Source of the DNA: Acidobacteriota bacterium
GTDB taxonomy: Bacteria; Acidobacteriota; Blastocatellia; Pyrinomonadales; Pyrinomonadaceae
Length of the DNA: 64,000 bases
Assembly (NCBI GenBank): GCA_025463135.1
Contig: JAOAPY010000025.1
Span: forward strand, 1 to 64,000
Reading direction: 5' to 3'
Shown: in pieces, positions 27,078 through 36,269 of the stretch
How the letters are laid out: each line of letters begins with the position of its first letter
Numbering within the stretch: the stretch's first letter is position 1
Made by a program: the position numbers and the translations under genes
Notes under the pieces: model-generated
Databases searched by the model: none
What the model was told of the DNA's origin: nothing
Seen by the model: only the letters and a program-made list of their open reading frames with translations

Positions 27078-28370
27078 ATGATCCGATCGCAACTCGCGGA
27101 ATTCATGAAACGCATGGACCAGCGGTCCGTGGCCATCATTCCTGCCGCGCGCGAAGCTACCCGTTCAAACGATACGCAGTATCGCTATCGCCAGGATTCA
27201 GATTTCTTATACCTGACGGGATTTGAAGAGCCCGAGTCGATCGCCATCATCGCTCCTGGTCGAGAACAGAAGTACACGTTGTTTGTGCGGCCGCGCGATC
27301 CGGAACGCGAGGTCTGGGACGGCAAGCGTGCCGGCGTCGAAGGCGCTAAAAATGAGTTTGGCGCGGAAGAAGCTTTCCCCATCGCCGAGTTTGATGAAAA
27401 GCTGCACGAGATTTTGGACGGCGCCAACGTGCTTTATTACCGGCTGGGTGTGAATCCCGATCTCGACGGCAAGGTTATTCGTGAGATTGCTCGCATGCGC
27501 GCCCTGAATCGCAAGCCCATTCATCCCCCCCGCACCATCATCGATCCGGCCACTATCGTGCACGAGATGCGCGTGCTCAAGAGCGCTGAAGAAATTGAAC
27601 TGATGCAGCGGGCGGCCGACATTGCCGCGGAAGCTCATGTCGAAGCCATGAAGGCAGTGCGGCCGGGCATGAATGAGTTCGAAGTCGAAGCCATGATCGA
27701 ACATTACTTTCGCCGTCAGGGCGCGTCTGGTCCCTCTTACACTTCCATAGTCGGAGCCGGCGCGAACGCAACGGTGCTGCATTACATCAGCAATAACGGC
27801 GAATTGCGCGACGGCGAATTGCTGTTGATCGATGCCGGCGCTGAATACAAGGGCTATGCTTCGGACATCACGCGCACCTTTCCCATCAACGGCCGCTACA
27901 CGAAAGCACAGCGCGAAATTTATGACCTGGTGCTGGAAACGCAGATGGCTTGTGTGGAGATGGTCCGGCCGGGCACGACTCACGACGAACTGAAAACTCA
28001 TTCCATCGAGATGCTTACCGAAGGCATGGTCAGTCTGGGATTATTGAAAGGCGATCCCAAAGAGTTGATCAAAGATAAGAAGCACGAGCAGTTTTATATG
28101 CACGGGCTTGGCCACATGCTGGGCATCGACGTCCACGATGTTGGTCTTTACTACTTTGATAAAGAGTCGCGGGCCCTGGAACCGGGCGTGGTGATGACGG
28201 TCGAGCCCGGACTTTATATCTCCCCGGCCACGAAAGACATTCCCGAACAATACCTCGGCATCGGCGTGCGCATCGAAGACGATGTCCTCTGCACCACCAA
28301 CGGCCCTCGTGTCTTGACGAGCAAGGTACCTAAGAATGCGGACGAGATCGAAGCCCTGATGGTGAAGTAA
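27078..28370 (+). CDS. pepP: Xaa-Pro aminopeptidase (M24B)
   Basis: The 430-residue metallopeptidase removes N-terminal residues next to proline. An N-terminal AMP_N domain (FMKRMDQRSVAIIPAA, QDSDFLYLTGF) precedes the pita-bread catalytic domain. The dinuclear metal ligands are visible as Asp252 (IDAGAEYKGY), Asp263 (SDITRTF), His346 (HGLGHMLG), Glu376 (VEPGLYI) and Glu400 (RIEDDV). AAGGAG lies well placed before the ATG. The protein is cytoplasmic with no signal peptide and appears monocistronic. Confidence 0.95.
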   Translation: MIRSQLAEFMKRMDQRSVAIIPAAREATRSNDTQYRYRQDSDFLYLTGFEEPESIAIIAPGREQKYTLFVRPRDPEREVWDGKRAGVEGAKNEFGAEEAFPIAEFDEKLHEILDGANVLYYRLGVNPDLDGKVIREIARMRALNRKPIHPPRTIIDPATIVHEMRVLKSAEEIELMQRAADIAAEAHVEAMKAVRPGMNEFEVEAMIEHYFRRQGASGPSYTSIVGAGANATVLHYISNNGELRDGELLLIDAGAEYKGYASDITRTFPINGRYTKAQREIYDLVLETQMACVEMVRPGTTHDELKTHSIEMLTEGMVSLGLLKGDPKELIKDKKHEQFYMHGLGHMLGIDVHDVGLYYFDKESRALEPGVVMTVEPGLYISPATKDIPEQYLGIGVRIEDDVLCTTNGPRVLTSKVPKNADEIEALMVK

Positions 28371-28700
28371 AAAGTCGTTTCAAGTATTAAGTTTTAGGTC
28401 TCAGGTTTTCCGCTCCACTCGTTTAACCACCACCACAACCACCAAAGAAGGCTGCGCTGAGATTTCGCAGGGAATACCAGCGCGGCAACAGTGCGCTCGC
28501 GTTGCGCTTCGGTTTGGCATGACGCCAAAGGCGCTCGCTAATTCCAGCCCAGGGCAACGCCCTGGGGAAACGGCCACATGAATATCGAACGCTGAAGGCG
28601 TTGACCAATACGATTAACGCAGCATTGGCGAACGCTGAAGGCGTGTTGAAAAAATCTGCCGCCTGCTTTCTGCTTTCTGCCCGCTGCCTACTGCTTTGAC
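28371..28700. repeat. Composite repeat region between pepP and the DHH gene
   Basis: The stretch contains a word-like tract (AGTATTAAGTTTTAGGTC), a perfect CCCAGGGC-AACGCCCTGGG-type hairpin at 28548-28566, and a direct repeat CGAACGCTGAAGGCGT at 28586-28601 and 28629-28644. A tandem word tract of CTGCTTTCTGCTTTCTGCC type at 28657-28698 runs into the convergent DHH gene and contains its stop codon. Confidence 0.7.
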
Positions 28701-29644
28701 AGTTCCGCCACAATCTCGCGCATGAACGCGCGGCCTTCCTCGACTTCTTCGGGCTTGAGGGAGACGGCGCCGACGACCGCGTGGCCGCCTCCGCCATAGC
28801 GCTCGCAGATTTTCGCGATGTTGTGTGTGCGCGGGCGCGGTGACCAGGGATTGGAGCCGACCGAAATCTTCGTGCGCTGTGAGCCGCGGGTCAGCGCCAC
28901 CGAATACATCGCATGGGGGAACAGGTAGTAGGGGATGAATTTGTTAAAGCCATCATACCCTTCGTCGACCAGATCAAACTGGACCACCCCGTCGGTGCAC
29001 GCGGCTTTACGCCTGACGGTTTCCAGTGTTTGCCGATGCTGCTCGAGTATCGGACGAAAGCGGCCCTGCACCTCTTCGCTATTGGCAACCTGGTCCAGCG
29101 CTCTGACGGTAAGTTCTCGAATCAAATATTCGACAAAATTGTCGTCGGGATCGGCTTCGATTACCTGCATCATTTGCAGCGCCGGCTCTTTCAACTCAAC
29201 GCACTGTGCGGGCGATTCGTAAAGCGCGCCATCGATTATGTGCGCCCAGTGGATCAAATCCTGCAACGGTCCATCATCAAAGCCAAACTGCTCGCGCGCA
29301 ACTCGCGCAATGAATTCAGTGCACGACTTGCTGTTGACGTCGAGAAACTTTCGGCCGGACTGATTCGCGCGAAAGTGTGCCTCGTCTGCCGGAGTCAAAA
29401 ACGCCGATTCGTGATGATCGAACCACCAGGTCAATTTCGCTGAGGGTGAATATTTGAAATCCACAATCGCGTTTTCATCGCCGTCAAACCATTCTTCCCT
29501 AAACAGGTTGCCGGGACGGTGCAGCAAACCCTGGTACTGGACTTCAGCTTCCGGATGAACGCGTTCTTTGTAAAAGCGGGTGAAGGTAGCGGCCGAGGCC
29601 ACTCCGTCAAAACAGTGGCCGTGGTAAAGCAAACGAAGTTTCAT
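28688..29644 (-). CDS. DHH-family phosphoesterase
   Basis: The 318-residue protein has the DHH/DHHA1 plan: LYHGHCFDGVASAAT near the start, the metal-binding FDHHES motif, and a C-terminal CERYGGGGHAVVGA. Relatives hydrolyse short oligonucleotides, cyclic dinucleotide products or phosphoesters; the substrate here is not clear. The ATG at 29644 starts the family-like MKLRLLYHGH; no ribosome site is visible. The last codons and the stop lie in a tandem word repeat. Confidence 0.85.
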   Translation of the reverse strand: MKLRLLYHGHCFDGVASAATFTRFYKERVHPEAEVQYQGLLHRPGNLFREEWFDGDENAIVDFKYSPSAKLTWWFDHHESAFLTPADEAHFRANQSGRKFLDVNSKSCTEFIARVAREQFGFDDGPLQDLIHWAHIIDGALYESPAQCVELKEPALQMMQVIEADPDDNFVEYLIRELTVRALDQVANSEEVQGRFRPILEQHRQTLETVRRKAACTDGVVQFDLVDEGYDGFNKFIPYYLFPHAMYSVALTRGSQRTKISVGSNPWSPRPRTHNIAKICERYGGGGHAVVGAVSLKPEEVEEGRAFMREIVAELSKQ

Positions 29645-29698
29645 AAGGGGCAACTATCAAGATCAGGCTGAGATGAAAACCGGCAATCTTAGCAACGG

Positions 29699-29803
29699 AA
29701 AAGAGCAAAGCGCAAAGAGCAAAGCGCAAAGAGGCAAGGGCAAAGCGCCGAAGCGTCTAAACCTTGCCTCTTTGCTCTTACCCCTTTGCCCTTAGCTTCT
29801 TAG
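29699..29803. repeat. Inverted STRR-like word repeat
   Basis: Tandem words AGAGCAAAGCGCAAAG and variants at 29700-29747 are followed by inverted words GCCTCTTTGCTCTTACCCC at 29765-29790. They can fold into a long hairpin at the ends of two minus-strand genes' intergenic space. Confidence 0.75.
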
Positions 29804-30423
29804 TTTTTACACGGCACTATCGCCGCGGCACTCGCGGGCTTCAAATGATCGCTGATGAATCTATCGACGTCGGCTTCGATCAGTTCTCCGTTAACAACCC
29901 AGGCTTTTTCGGTTACGACCTCGCCGCTCTTACTGCACGCTCCCGGATCGAGGAAGACGTTATAGGGCGAACCCCACTTGCGCGTGTCACCCGTGGCCTG
30001 GCGGTAGCCGTAGTGTGCTGTCTTATCGCGGTCCTCGCGAGTCTCCGACTCCGATACGACTGGATACGGCGGCCCATTAGGACCAAAAAAAGTCTTTACA
30101 TCAGCGCGCGCACCGTACTCGCTAACGCCGATAATCTCAAAGCCCTGGCCTTTGTATTTCTCGTAGAGCTTCGCCGCCACCGGTGCTTCATTGCGCCAAT
30201 TGGGACACCAGGGCGCGAAGTACAACACCATCACCAGCTTCTTGCCTTGCATCAACGAACGCAGGGTGACCGGCTTGTCGTCCGCCAGGTTATTCAGCGT
30301 CCAGTCTTTGTAGTTAACGGTCTTTTCCTGCAGGGGCGAGTACTCGTGCCCGTCCTGTGCGCGTGCAACGCCGGGAATAATCACCAGCAAAAGGAAAAGA
30401 GCCAGGATAGTCAATCTAGTCAT
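29800..30423 (-). CDS. Secreted thioredoxin-fold protein lacking the second active-site cysteine
   Basis: The 207-residue protein has a signal peptide (LTILALFLLLVIIPGVARA) and a TlpA/AhpC-like redoxin fold (LYFAPWCPNW at about 68-77). The usual CxxC is reduced to a single Cys73, with Trp76 in the second position. Two further cysteines lie near the C-terminus (DPGACSKSG and VPCKN). It follows the CcdA-TlpA fusion by 10 bases and is probably co-transcribed with it. A role in periplasmic thiol handling, perhaps with an atypical cysteine pair, is inferred. Confidence 0.82.
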   Translation of the reverse strand: MTRLTILALFLLLVIIPGVARAQDGHEYSPLQEKTVNYKDWTLNNLADDKPVTLRSLMQGKKLVMVLYFAPWCPNWRNEAPVAAKLYEKYKGQGFEIIGVSEYGARADVKTFFGPNGPPYPVVSESETREDRDKTAHYGYRQATGDTRKWGSPYNVFLDPGACSKSGEVVTEKAWVVNGELIEADVDRFISDHLKPASAAAIVPCKN

Positions 30424-30433
30424 GCAAAACTCC

Positions 30434-31663
30434 TTAGTCGCCGTTCTTTGCTGTCGCTGCTGTTTCGTCCAGTAAAGGTTTCACGGCCGCTTCGAATGCT
30501 TCGCGGGTGCGCGGCCCATAAAACGTTTGCCGAATATGACCGGTGCGATCAATAACATAAGTGATCGGCAATCCCGGTCCGTTACCAAATTTTGTTCCCA
30601 CTTCATCCGTGCCTCGCAGCACGGTGTAATTCTGCTTCACATCTTTCTGAAACTCTTGAATCGCTGCCGGTGTATCACCGGCTGAAGTCGAGACTCCTAT
30701 GACAGTAAACCCTTTTGGTTCCAGCGCCTGCTGCATGGCGTTGAACTCGGGCACTTCCGATCGGCAGGGTATGCACCAGGTGGCCCAGAAGTTAATCAGC
30801 ACTACGCGCCCGTGCAGATCGCGCAGGTGATATGCCTTGCCGTCGAGTGTTGTCAGTTCAACATCAGGCGCCAACGGATACTGACCCGCGGATGAAGTTG
30901 TAGCAGGAGGCGTCGCCGGCTTGACCTTGATTAAATTCTCGGCGTTGGGAATGTACTTCGCCACCCAGCCACTCGTTAGCAGAGTGGTCCTGTTCGTCAT
31001 CACCAGCAAACCGATAGTGATGAGGACAATACCGGAAACCACCTCAACTTTGTGCAGGTGCTTACGGAACTTTGAATAGAACCCCAGAAACTGATTTATG
31101 CCCAGTCCGGTCAGCAGGAACGGAACTGCCAGGCCGGCCGAATAAAAAGCCGAGAGGGTCAGACCGCTGCGCCAGCCGCCGCTGGTAGCCGCCAGACCGA
31201 TGATGCCGCCGAGTATTGGTCCAATGCATGGAGTCCAACCGGCGGCAAACGCTATTCCCAAGGTTAAGGAACCGAGCAGGCCGCGCGGTTTTTCGTTGGA
31301 AAACATGCGGGTGTCTTTGTACAAGGCGCCGATTTTCAACAAGCCTATCAACTGCAAGCCGAAAGCGATGATTACCAGACCGCCAATTAATCGCACCCAG
31401 AAGTTGTTGATGACTGCGGCGCCAACCCAGCCAGCCGCGGTTCCGAGGGTCAGGAAAATGACCGACAACCCAGCGTTAAATGCCAGGGAATTCAGCATGA
31501 CTGCTTTGCGGGCGCCAGTTCTGGTTCCCTCTTTTAGATTATCGACGCTGATTCCGGACATCAGCGAGATATAGCCGGGCACCAGCGGCAGCACACAAGG
31601 CGAAAGGAATGATAAGCCGCCGGCAACGAAGGCTATCCAGACGGTAATGTTTGAGTTCTGCAT
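30434..31663 (-). CDS. CcdA-TlpA fusion thiol-disulfide transporter
   Basis: The 409-residue protein joins a CcdA/DsbD-type membrane domain (about residues 8-225, six segments, with SPCVLP Cys23 and TPCIGP Cys146) to a periplasmic TlpA-like thioredoxin domain with WCIPC (Cys297, Cys300). The membrane part passes electrons from cytoplasmic thioredoxin and the fused domain would reduce periplasmic partners, for example in cytochrome c maturation. It is the first gene of a unit with the single-cysteine redoxin 10 bases downstream. The fusion makes the partnership explicit. Confidence 0.9.
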   Translation of the reverse strand: MQNSNITVWIAFVAGGLSFLSPCVLPLVPGYISLMSGISVDNLKEGTRTGARKAVMLNSLAFNAGLSVIFLTLGTAAGWVGAAVINNFWVRLIGGLVIIAFGLQLIGLLKIGALYKDTRMFSNEKPRGLLGSLTLGIAFAAGWTPCIGPILGGIIGLAATSGGWRSGLTLSAFYSAGLAVPFLLTGLGINQFLGFYSKFRKHLHKVEVVSGIVLITIGLLVMTNRTTLLTSGWVAKYIPNAENLIKVKPATPPATTSSAGQYPLAPDVELTTLDGKAYHLRDLHGRVVLINFWATWCIPCRSEVPEFNAMQQALEPKGFTVIGVSTSAGDTPAAIQEFQKDVKQNYTVLRGTDEVGTKFGNGPGLPITYVIDRTGHIRQTFYGPRTREAFEAAVKPLLDETAATAKNGD

Positions 31664-31740
31664 AGATGGGGCTAATTATACTGACCGGAAGGCGCTAAGT
31701 CTCTCCAGGAATTGTGTTGGTGCGGCTTTGGGAAAACATC

Positions 31741-32235
31741 TCACGCAACACGGCTTCGTCTCCTCACCCAGAGCGTCAGGTTCAGATAGATGCCGGAAAG
31801 CGCCGAAACGAACGCCAATAGTGACAAAGCGATCAGCAACGGTACCTGCCCTGTGCCGGCAAAGAAAAAGAAATGCGCCTGGCGAAAATAGCGCGTCAGG
31901 AAGCCCGCAGGCGGAGTCTTGATAACGGCTCCAGTCTCTGCATCAATCAGCAAAGAGTCAGCACCCATGCCGCCGATTGCCTGGTAGACCGGCTTTCCCT
32001 GGCGCATAAGCACTGTTAGTGCTGTGATGGGCAATTGCCTGCCCGCGAATTCATTTGCGCGTTGCATGGCTTCACCGGGTGTTAGGCGTACCGACGAAGT
32101 TCGGATGCTTTCAACCTTTCCGCCTTCAATCGCATTGGGCCAGGCATAAAGCAGTCCACTCGAGGTCCAGGCCAGTACCGGTATTGCCACGATAATTCCC
32201 AGCCAGGTGTGCGCGCGATAGATTATTTTTCGCAT
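31741..32235 (-). CDS. PepSY-associated membrane protein
   Basis: The 164-residue protein has an N-terminal transmembrane segment (HTWLGIIVAIPVLAWTSSGLLY), a central PepSY-like region (RLTPGEAMQRANEFAG, DSLLIDAETGAVIKT) and a C-terminal membrane helix (LLIALSLLAFVSALSGIYL). PepSY membrane proteins are linked to metal-iron reduction or protease regulation, but the specific role is unknown. It lies upstream of the CcdA-TlpA gene on the same strand with a 77-base gap. Confidence 0.78.
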   Translation of the reverse strand: MRKIIYRAHTWLGIIVAIPVLAWTSSGLLYAWPNAIEGGKVESIRTSSVRLTPGEAMQRANEFAGRQLPITALTVLMRQGKPVYQAIGGMGADSLLIDAETGAVIKTPPAGFLTRYFRQAHFFFFAGTGQVPLLIALSLLAFVSALSGIYLNLTLWVRRRSRVA

Positions 32236-32440
32236 GACAAATCGATATAGACTTGTTTCACAGTTTGTCGGGCTTTACGCTTACACAGTTACTTCGCGGG
32301 TTAAGAGACTGCTTCCTACCTAATTCGTACCTAATCTGAGACTTACTTAAATGTGAATGGACCATCCTACTGGTTAATTGGTGGGCATCGCCATCGCCAC
32401 GCGGGCGGATAAGTTCGCTTCTAAACGGCGAGACTATTTT

Positions 32441-32511
32441 TATCCCCGTGTCCGCTTTCACCGTGTCCCCATGTCTCCTGGTCGCCTTGTCTCTGGCTCT
32501 CCAACCGGTTC
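32441..32511. repeat. STRR-like word repeat overlapping a gene end
   Basis: Words of the form CCGTGTCCGCTTTCACCGTGTCC and CCTTGTCTCTGG run across the gene end. On the minus strand they encode the C-terminal residues (EPETRRPGDMGTR) and the stop of the TPR/TlpA-like protein, showing that the repeat is translated. Confidence 0.75.
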
Positions 32512-33867
32512 GTCCAACAGTTTCTTGATCATCTTACCGAGGGCCGCTGCCTGTTCTTCTCCGGCGCCGGTCGCTATGAACCGGACGGTGCCTCGACGAT
32601 CGATCAGGAAGGACATCGGGATCGAGAACACAGCATAATTGGTGTCGTTAGCGCGCGAATTTGCAATCGCAAAGCCGTAGGGCAAATGGTGCTTCTTCTT
32701 GAAATCTCGCAGGTATGCCAATTCCTGAGCGCGCGTAACGCTGTGCCCGTCGATCTCGCCGTAAAAGTTGGTAACGCCCAGGATTACCAGGCCATCGTTC
32801 CTGTACTTTTCATGCCAGGTCCGTAGTTTCGGAAAAGTGAATCGACATGGTCCGCACCAGGGCGCCCAGAAATCAAGCAACACGACGCGACCGCGAAGAT
32901 CTGAAAGTTTCCCAGGAGTCTGATCTACCCACTGGTCGGCTGCGAGTTCGGGAGCGCTCCCGATGGACGCGGTCGCGTTGCCCTCAAACACTTTCAAAGG
33001 ATCAGCACCGGGCTCGATATCCAACAAACGGGCGGTGGCCATCTTGTAGAGATTGCCGGAGGGGAGGGCGACGGCAAACTTGCGCAGATCGTTGACGGAA
33101 CTAAGGGCAGGTCCCTTTCTACCAAGCTTGCGATACGCCTCTGAAAGAAAGAGCGTGCTTTTATATAGCATCTGATCGCGCTTCAGCGTTTCGATCTTTG
33201 TTGCCGACAGCAACTTCGCCGCTTTAAGCATTTCTGCCGCGTGCGCTGCCATTCGTTCGTAATCTTTCTCTTTGTAAAAAGCGTCGGCCGCCAGCGTCTC
33301 CATACCATAGCGCTCCTGATCGCTTTGCGGTTGTTGTTGCCCGTACTGCGCCAGAGTGGTTTCAGCTTCCGCCAAAAGATTTTTTCTCAGGGCATGGACC
33401 ACTATCGCCGAGCGGGCGGTTTGCGCGAGTTCCCCGCTGGGGCAACTGATCACGAACTGCCGCAGTGCCGTGAGCGCGCCATCAGAGTTGTCCGCCAGGT
33501 GGTAGAGCAGACCCAGATAATAGAGGTCATTGCCCCTCGGTTGCCCGCGGGCCGCGAGCGTCGCGGCATGACGCGCAGCCAAGTCCTTCTGCTCCTGTCG
33601 GGTAGCCGCCTCCAGCGTTGGATCGAAAGATACATTTCGGCGATTGAACTCTTCATACTTATGTGTGATGTAGTTGTTCGCTTCTTCGTAGAGCGCTTGA
33701 GCGGCCCGGCTATCAAGCGTGGGGTTGGGAGAAACCGTCTTTGATCGTCCGGACTGGGCGAGGCAAGTTGGCCAGGCGAGTGCGAGGCCGAAAGCCAAAA
33801 CCACGCCGAACTCGCCCAGTGAAAAGCGTCGTTGGCTGGAGCTGGGGATGGAACTGAAAAAAGTCAT
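32458..33867 (-). CDS. Secreted protein with helical repeats and TlpA-like thioredoxin domain
   Basis: The 469-residue protein starts with a signal peptide (SLGEFGVVLAFGLALAWPTCLA). A helical, TPR-like region (about 90-290) is followed by a thioredoxin domain with the active site PWCGPC (Cys338, Cys341) and a cis-Pro region (FSIPMSFLIDRRG). The C-terminal tail is low-complexity and comes from the word repeat. It probably reduces or oxidises periplasmic partners. It starts 17 bases after thiO ends, so it may be co-transcribed with it. No clear ribosome site. Confidence 0.82.
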   Translation of the reverse strand: MTFFSSIPSSSQRRFSLGEFGVVLAFGLALAWPTCLAQSGRSKTVSPNPTLDSRAAQALYEEANNYITHKYEEFNRRNVSFDPTLEAATRQEQKDLAARHAATLAARGQPRGNDLYYLGLLYHLADNSDGALTALRQFVISCPSGELAQTARSAIVVHALRKNLLAEAETTLAQYGQQQPQSDQERYGMETLAADAFYKEKDYERMAAHAAEMLKAAKLLSATKIETLKRDQMLYKSTLFLSEAYRKLGRKGPALSSVNDLRKFAVALPSGNLYKMATARLLDIEPGADPLKVFEGNATASIGSAPELAADQWVDQTPGKLSDLRGRVVLLDFWAPWCGPCRFTFPKLRTWHEKYRNDGLVILGVTNFYGEIDGHSVTRAQELAYLRDFKKKHHLPYGFAIANSRANDTNYAVFSIPMSFLIDRRGTVRFIATGAGEEQAAALGKMIKKLLDEPVGEPETRRPGDMGTR

Positions 33868-33884
33868 CGGAAAATACTCGCGAT

Positions 33885-35039
33885 TTAATGCGCGCCCACG
33901 AGGTCGAAGCGGTCGGGAGCAAACCGGCTCAGGAGTGGTGAGACGACAGTACCGAGAATCGCATCGGTGATCAACCGGGCGGTGATGGGCGCCAGCAAAA
34001 TCCCATTGCGATAATGTCCGGTGGCGTAGTACAGGCCCTCGATTTCACAAGGCCCGAGCACCGGCAAATCGTCCGCGGCGCGCGGTCGTAAACCGGCCCA
34101 ACTGGCGGCAATCTCGAGCGCCGCGAGTGCCGGTGCAATCTCAAGGGCGCTGGAAAGAATCGCCTGCACACCGCCGGCAGTCACCTGCTTCACGAAACCT
34201 GCATGCTCCGTTGTCGAACCGGCCAGGACCCGACCATCAAGCCGTGGAACGAGATAACCGCGCGGACTGTAGAGAATATGACGCGCCAGGCGAGGACTGG
34301 TTTGAAAGCAGAGCATCTGTCCGCGCACTGGTTCAACTTGCACGCGAGGCAGGGTTTGTTCAGCGACTGTGGTCGGAATCAATGAGGTCCAGGCACCCGC
34401 TGCCAGCACGACTCGCGACGTGCGCAGCAAACCTCGCGATGTTTCCACGCCCGTGATGCGATTGCGTTCGGTGCAGATGGATTCAACATTGGTGCCGGTA
34501 ACGATCCGCACGCCAGGCTTTTCATTGGCCGCAATCAACGCCGTCAATAAGCGGCGATTGTCGACTTGAATATCATCAGGAAAATGGAGCGCGGCGCGCA
34601 CACTCGCGGCGATGCCCGGCTCCAGGCGACGGGCCTCTGCGGCATCGATCCTGACAACAGAAAGTCCGGCGCTGGTTTGCCATTGGCTGCGCCGCTCGAT
34701 TTCCGCTTCGTCGTGTTCCGTGAAAGCCAGATAGAGCGTGCCCGTCGTCTCGAGCTCAATGTCGATGCCGGTCTCAGCAAATAACTCGCGCGACAAGGCA
34801 GGATAGAGATCGCGGCTTTGGCAGGCCAAGGCAAAGAAGTCATCGGCGCAATCGGCCTCTGCTTGCGGAGCTAGAATTCCACCCGCGGCGAAAGATGCCT
34901 CAGCGCCTAACCGGCCGCGCTCGAGCAGCATGACATCCGACATGCCGCGCTGGACCAGCGCCCGCGCGATCATCAACCCGATGACGCCGCCACCAATAAT
35001 TACAATCTCAGCGTTCTCGTGAGCTTGAAGTATTTCCAC
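33885..35039 (-). CDS. thiO: Glycine oxidase / FAD-dependent oxidoreductase
   Basis: The 384-residue flavoprotein has the FAD-binding IVIIGGGVIGLMIARAL, a VVLAAGAWTS strand and the C-terminal YYATGHYRNGILLAP that is characteristic of ThiO. ThiO oxidises glycine to dehydroglycine, feeding thiazole synthesis for thiamine. No other thi gene is in the window, so the thiamine assignment rests on the family. It is divergent from the isocitrate dehydrogenase gene, with a word repeat filling the 172 bases between them. Confidence 0.88.
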   Translation of the reverse strand: MEILQAHENAEIVIIGGGVIGLMIARALVQRGMSDVMLLERGRLGAEASFAAGGILAPQAEADCADDFFALACQSRDLYPALSRELFAETGIDIELETTGTLYLAFTEHDEAEIERRSQWQTSAGLSVVRIDAAEARRLEPGIAASVRAALHFPDDIQVDNRRLLTALIAANEKPGVRIVTGTNVESICTERNRITGVETSRGLLRTSRVVLAAGAWTSLIPTTVAEQTLPRVQVEPVRGQMLCFQTSPRLARHILYSPRGYLVPRLDGRVLAGSTTEHAGFVKQVTAGGVQAILSSALEIAPALAALEIAASWAGLRPRAADDLPVLGPCEIEGLYYATGHYRNGILLAPITARLITDAILGTVVSPLLSRFAPDRFDLVGAH

Positions 35040-35040
35040 G

Positions 35041-35207
35041 TAATTTTATTAGATCTTTGGTCTTTGGTTTTGGGCTTTGGCAAAACAGTCGACTCGCTCG
35101 CAAGATTGTCAGTTGCCTCGAGTGCGCTTATCATCTTTTTATTAGAAGGCACAACTGCGTGGGAGATCTTAACAAAGTCCAAAGACCTGAAACTCAAGAC
35201 CAAAACG
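35041..35207. repeat. Inverted STRR-like word repeat between thiO and icd
   Basis: Words GATCTTTGGTCTTTGG at 35051-35080 return inverted as GTCCAAAGACCTGAAACTC at 35176-35207. The repeat fills the divergent intergenic space and reaches the icd start. Confidence 0.75.
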
Positions 35208-35211
35208 ATTT

Positions 35212-36213
35212 ATGAAACATACTATCACACTGATTCCGGGCGATGGCATCGGGCCGGAAATCGCTGCCAACGTGGTGCGAATTCTTGAAGCTTCGGGCGT
35301 AGAGATCGAATGGGAAACGCATTACGCCGGCGCTCAAGCCCTGGAAAAATTCGGCGAAACTCTCCCGCAGGCGTTGCTCGATTCGATCCTGCGAAACAAG
35401 GTGGCGCTCAAAGGGCCGGTTACCACACCCGTCGGCAAAGGCTTCACTTCCGTCAATGTGGGTTTGCGAAAAGCGCTTGATTTGTATGCCAATCTGCGAC
35501 CCATCCGCGCCCTTCCAAATGTGCCTTGCCGTTATCCGGAACTTAACCTCGTCATTGTTCGGGAGAATACGGAGAGTTTGTACGCAGGGCTGGAGCATGT
35601 GGTGGTGCCCGGCGTGGTCGAGAGTTTGAAGATCATCACTGAGAAAGCTTCCACCCGTATCGCTCGCTTTGCTTTCGAGTACTCGTGTCGCGAAGGCCGC
35701 AAGAAAATAACCTGCGGTCATAAGGCAAACATCATGAAATTGTCGGACGGACTCTTCCTCGATTGCTTTCGGAAAGTGGCAACCGAGTATCCCGAGATCG
35801 AGGCTGACGACAAGATCATCGACAACGCTTGCATGCAACTGGTGATGCGCCCGGAACAGTTCGACGTAATGTTGTTGGAAAATCTTTACGGCGATATCGT
35901 ATCGGATCTGTGCGCCGGTTTGATCGGTGGGCTGGGCCTGGTGCCGGGAGCAAACATCGGCGAGAAAGGCGCAATGTTTGAAGCGGTGCACGGCTCGGCG
36001 CCAGACATCGCGGGACAGGGAATCGCCAACCCGACCGCACTCCTGCAGTCGGGAATTCTGATGCTCCGACACCTCGGCGAGCGCGAGGCGGCAGACAGAA
36101 CCGAGCACGCACTGCTCAAAATTTTCGCAGAAGGCAAGGTGCGTACACGCGATATCGGCGGCACAGCCAAAACCTCCGAGTTCGCCGATGCGATCATTGG
36201 GACGATGACGTAA
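35212..36213 (+). CDS. icd: NAD-type isocitrate dehydrogenase
   Basis: The 333-residue enzyme has the beta-decarboxylating dehydrogenase pattern: TLIPGDGIGPEI at the start, VRENTESLYAG, GHKANIMKLSDGLF, and AMFEAVHGSAPDIAGQ. The substrate loop GFTSVNVGLRK favours isocitrate over isopropylmalate and matches short NAD-dependent homologues. It oxidises isocitrate to 2-oxoglutarate in the TCA cycle. No ribosome site is visible because the leader is repeat sequence. A hairpin repeat follows the stop. Confidence 0.87.
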   Translation: MKHTITLIPGDGIGPEIAANVVRILEASGVEIEWETHYAGAQALEKFGETLPQALLDSILRNKVALKGPVTTPVGKGFTSVNVGLRKALDLYANLRPIRALPNVPCRYPELNLVIVRENTESLYAGLEHVVVPGVVESLKIITEKASTRIARFAFEYSCREGRKKITCGHKANIMKLSDGLFLDCFRKVATEYPEIEADDKIIDNACMQLVMRPEQFDVMLLENLYGDIVSDLCAGLIGGLGLVPGANIGEKGAMFEAVHGSAPDIAGQGIANPTALLQSGILMLRHLGEREAADRTEHALLKIFAEGKVRTRDIGGTAKTSEFADAIIGTMT

Positions 36214-36227
36214 CGCCAGCTGCCGGC

Positions 36228-36269
36228 TTGAATGACATTCCACGATCGCAAACTAACAGTTTGCGTTAC
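36228..36269. repeat. Hairpin repeat, copy 2
   Basis: This copy contains the exact 25-base core of the hairpin at 22275-22299 (reverse complement). It begins 15 bases after the icd stop and may terminate its transcript. Confidence 0.75.

Noticed and set aside
29764-30555. 263-codon plus-strand frame opposite the redoxin gene
   Set aside because: It is antisense to a well-supported secreted thioredoxin-fold gene and its translation has no recognisable domain.
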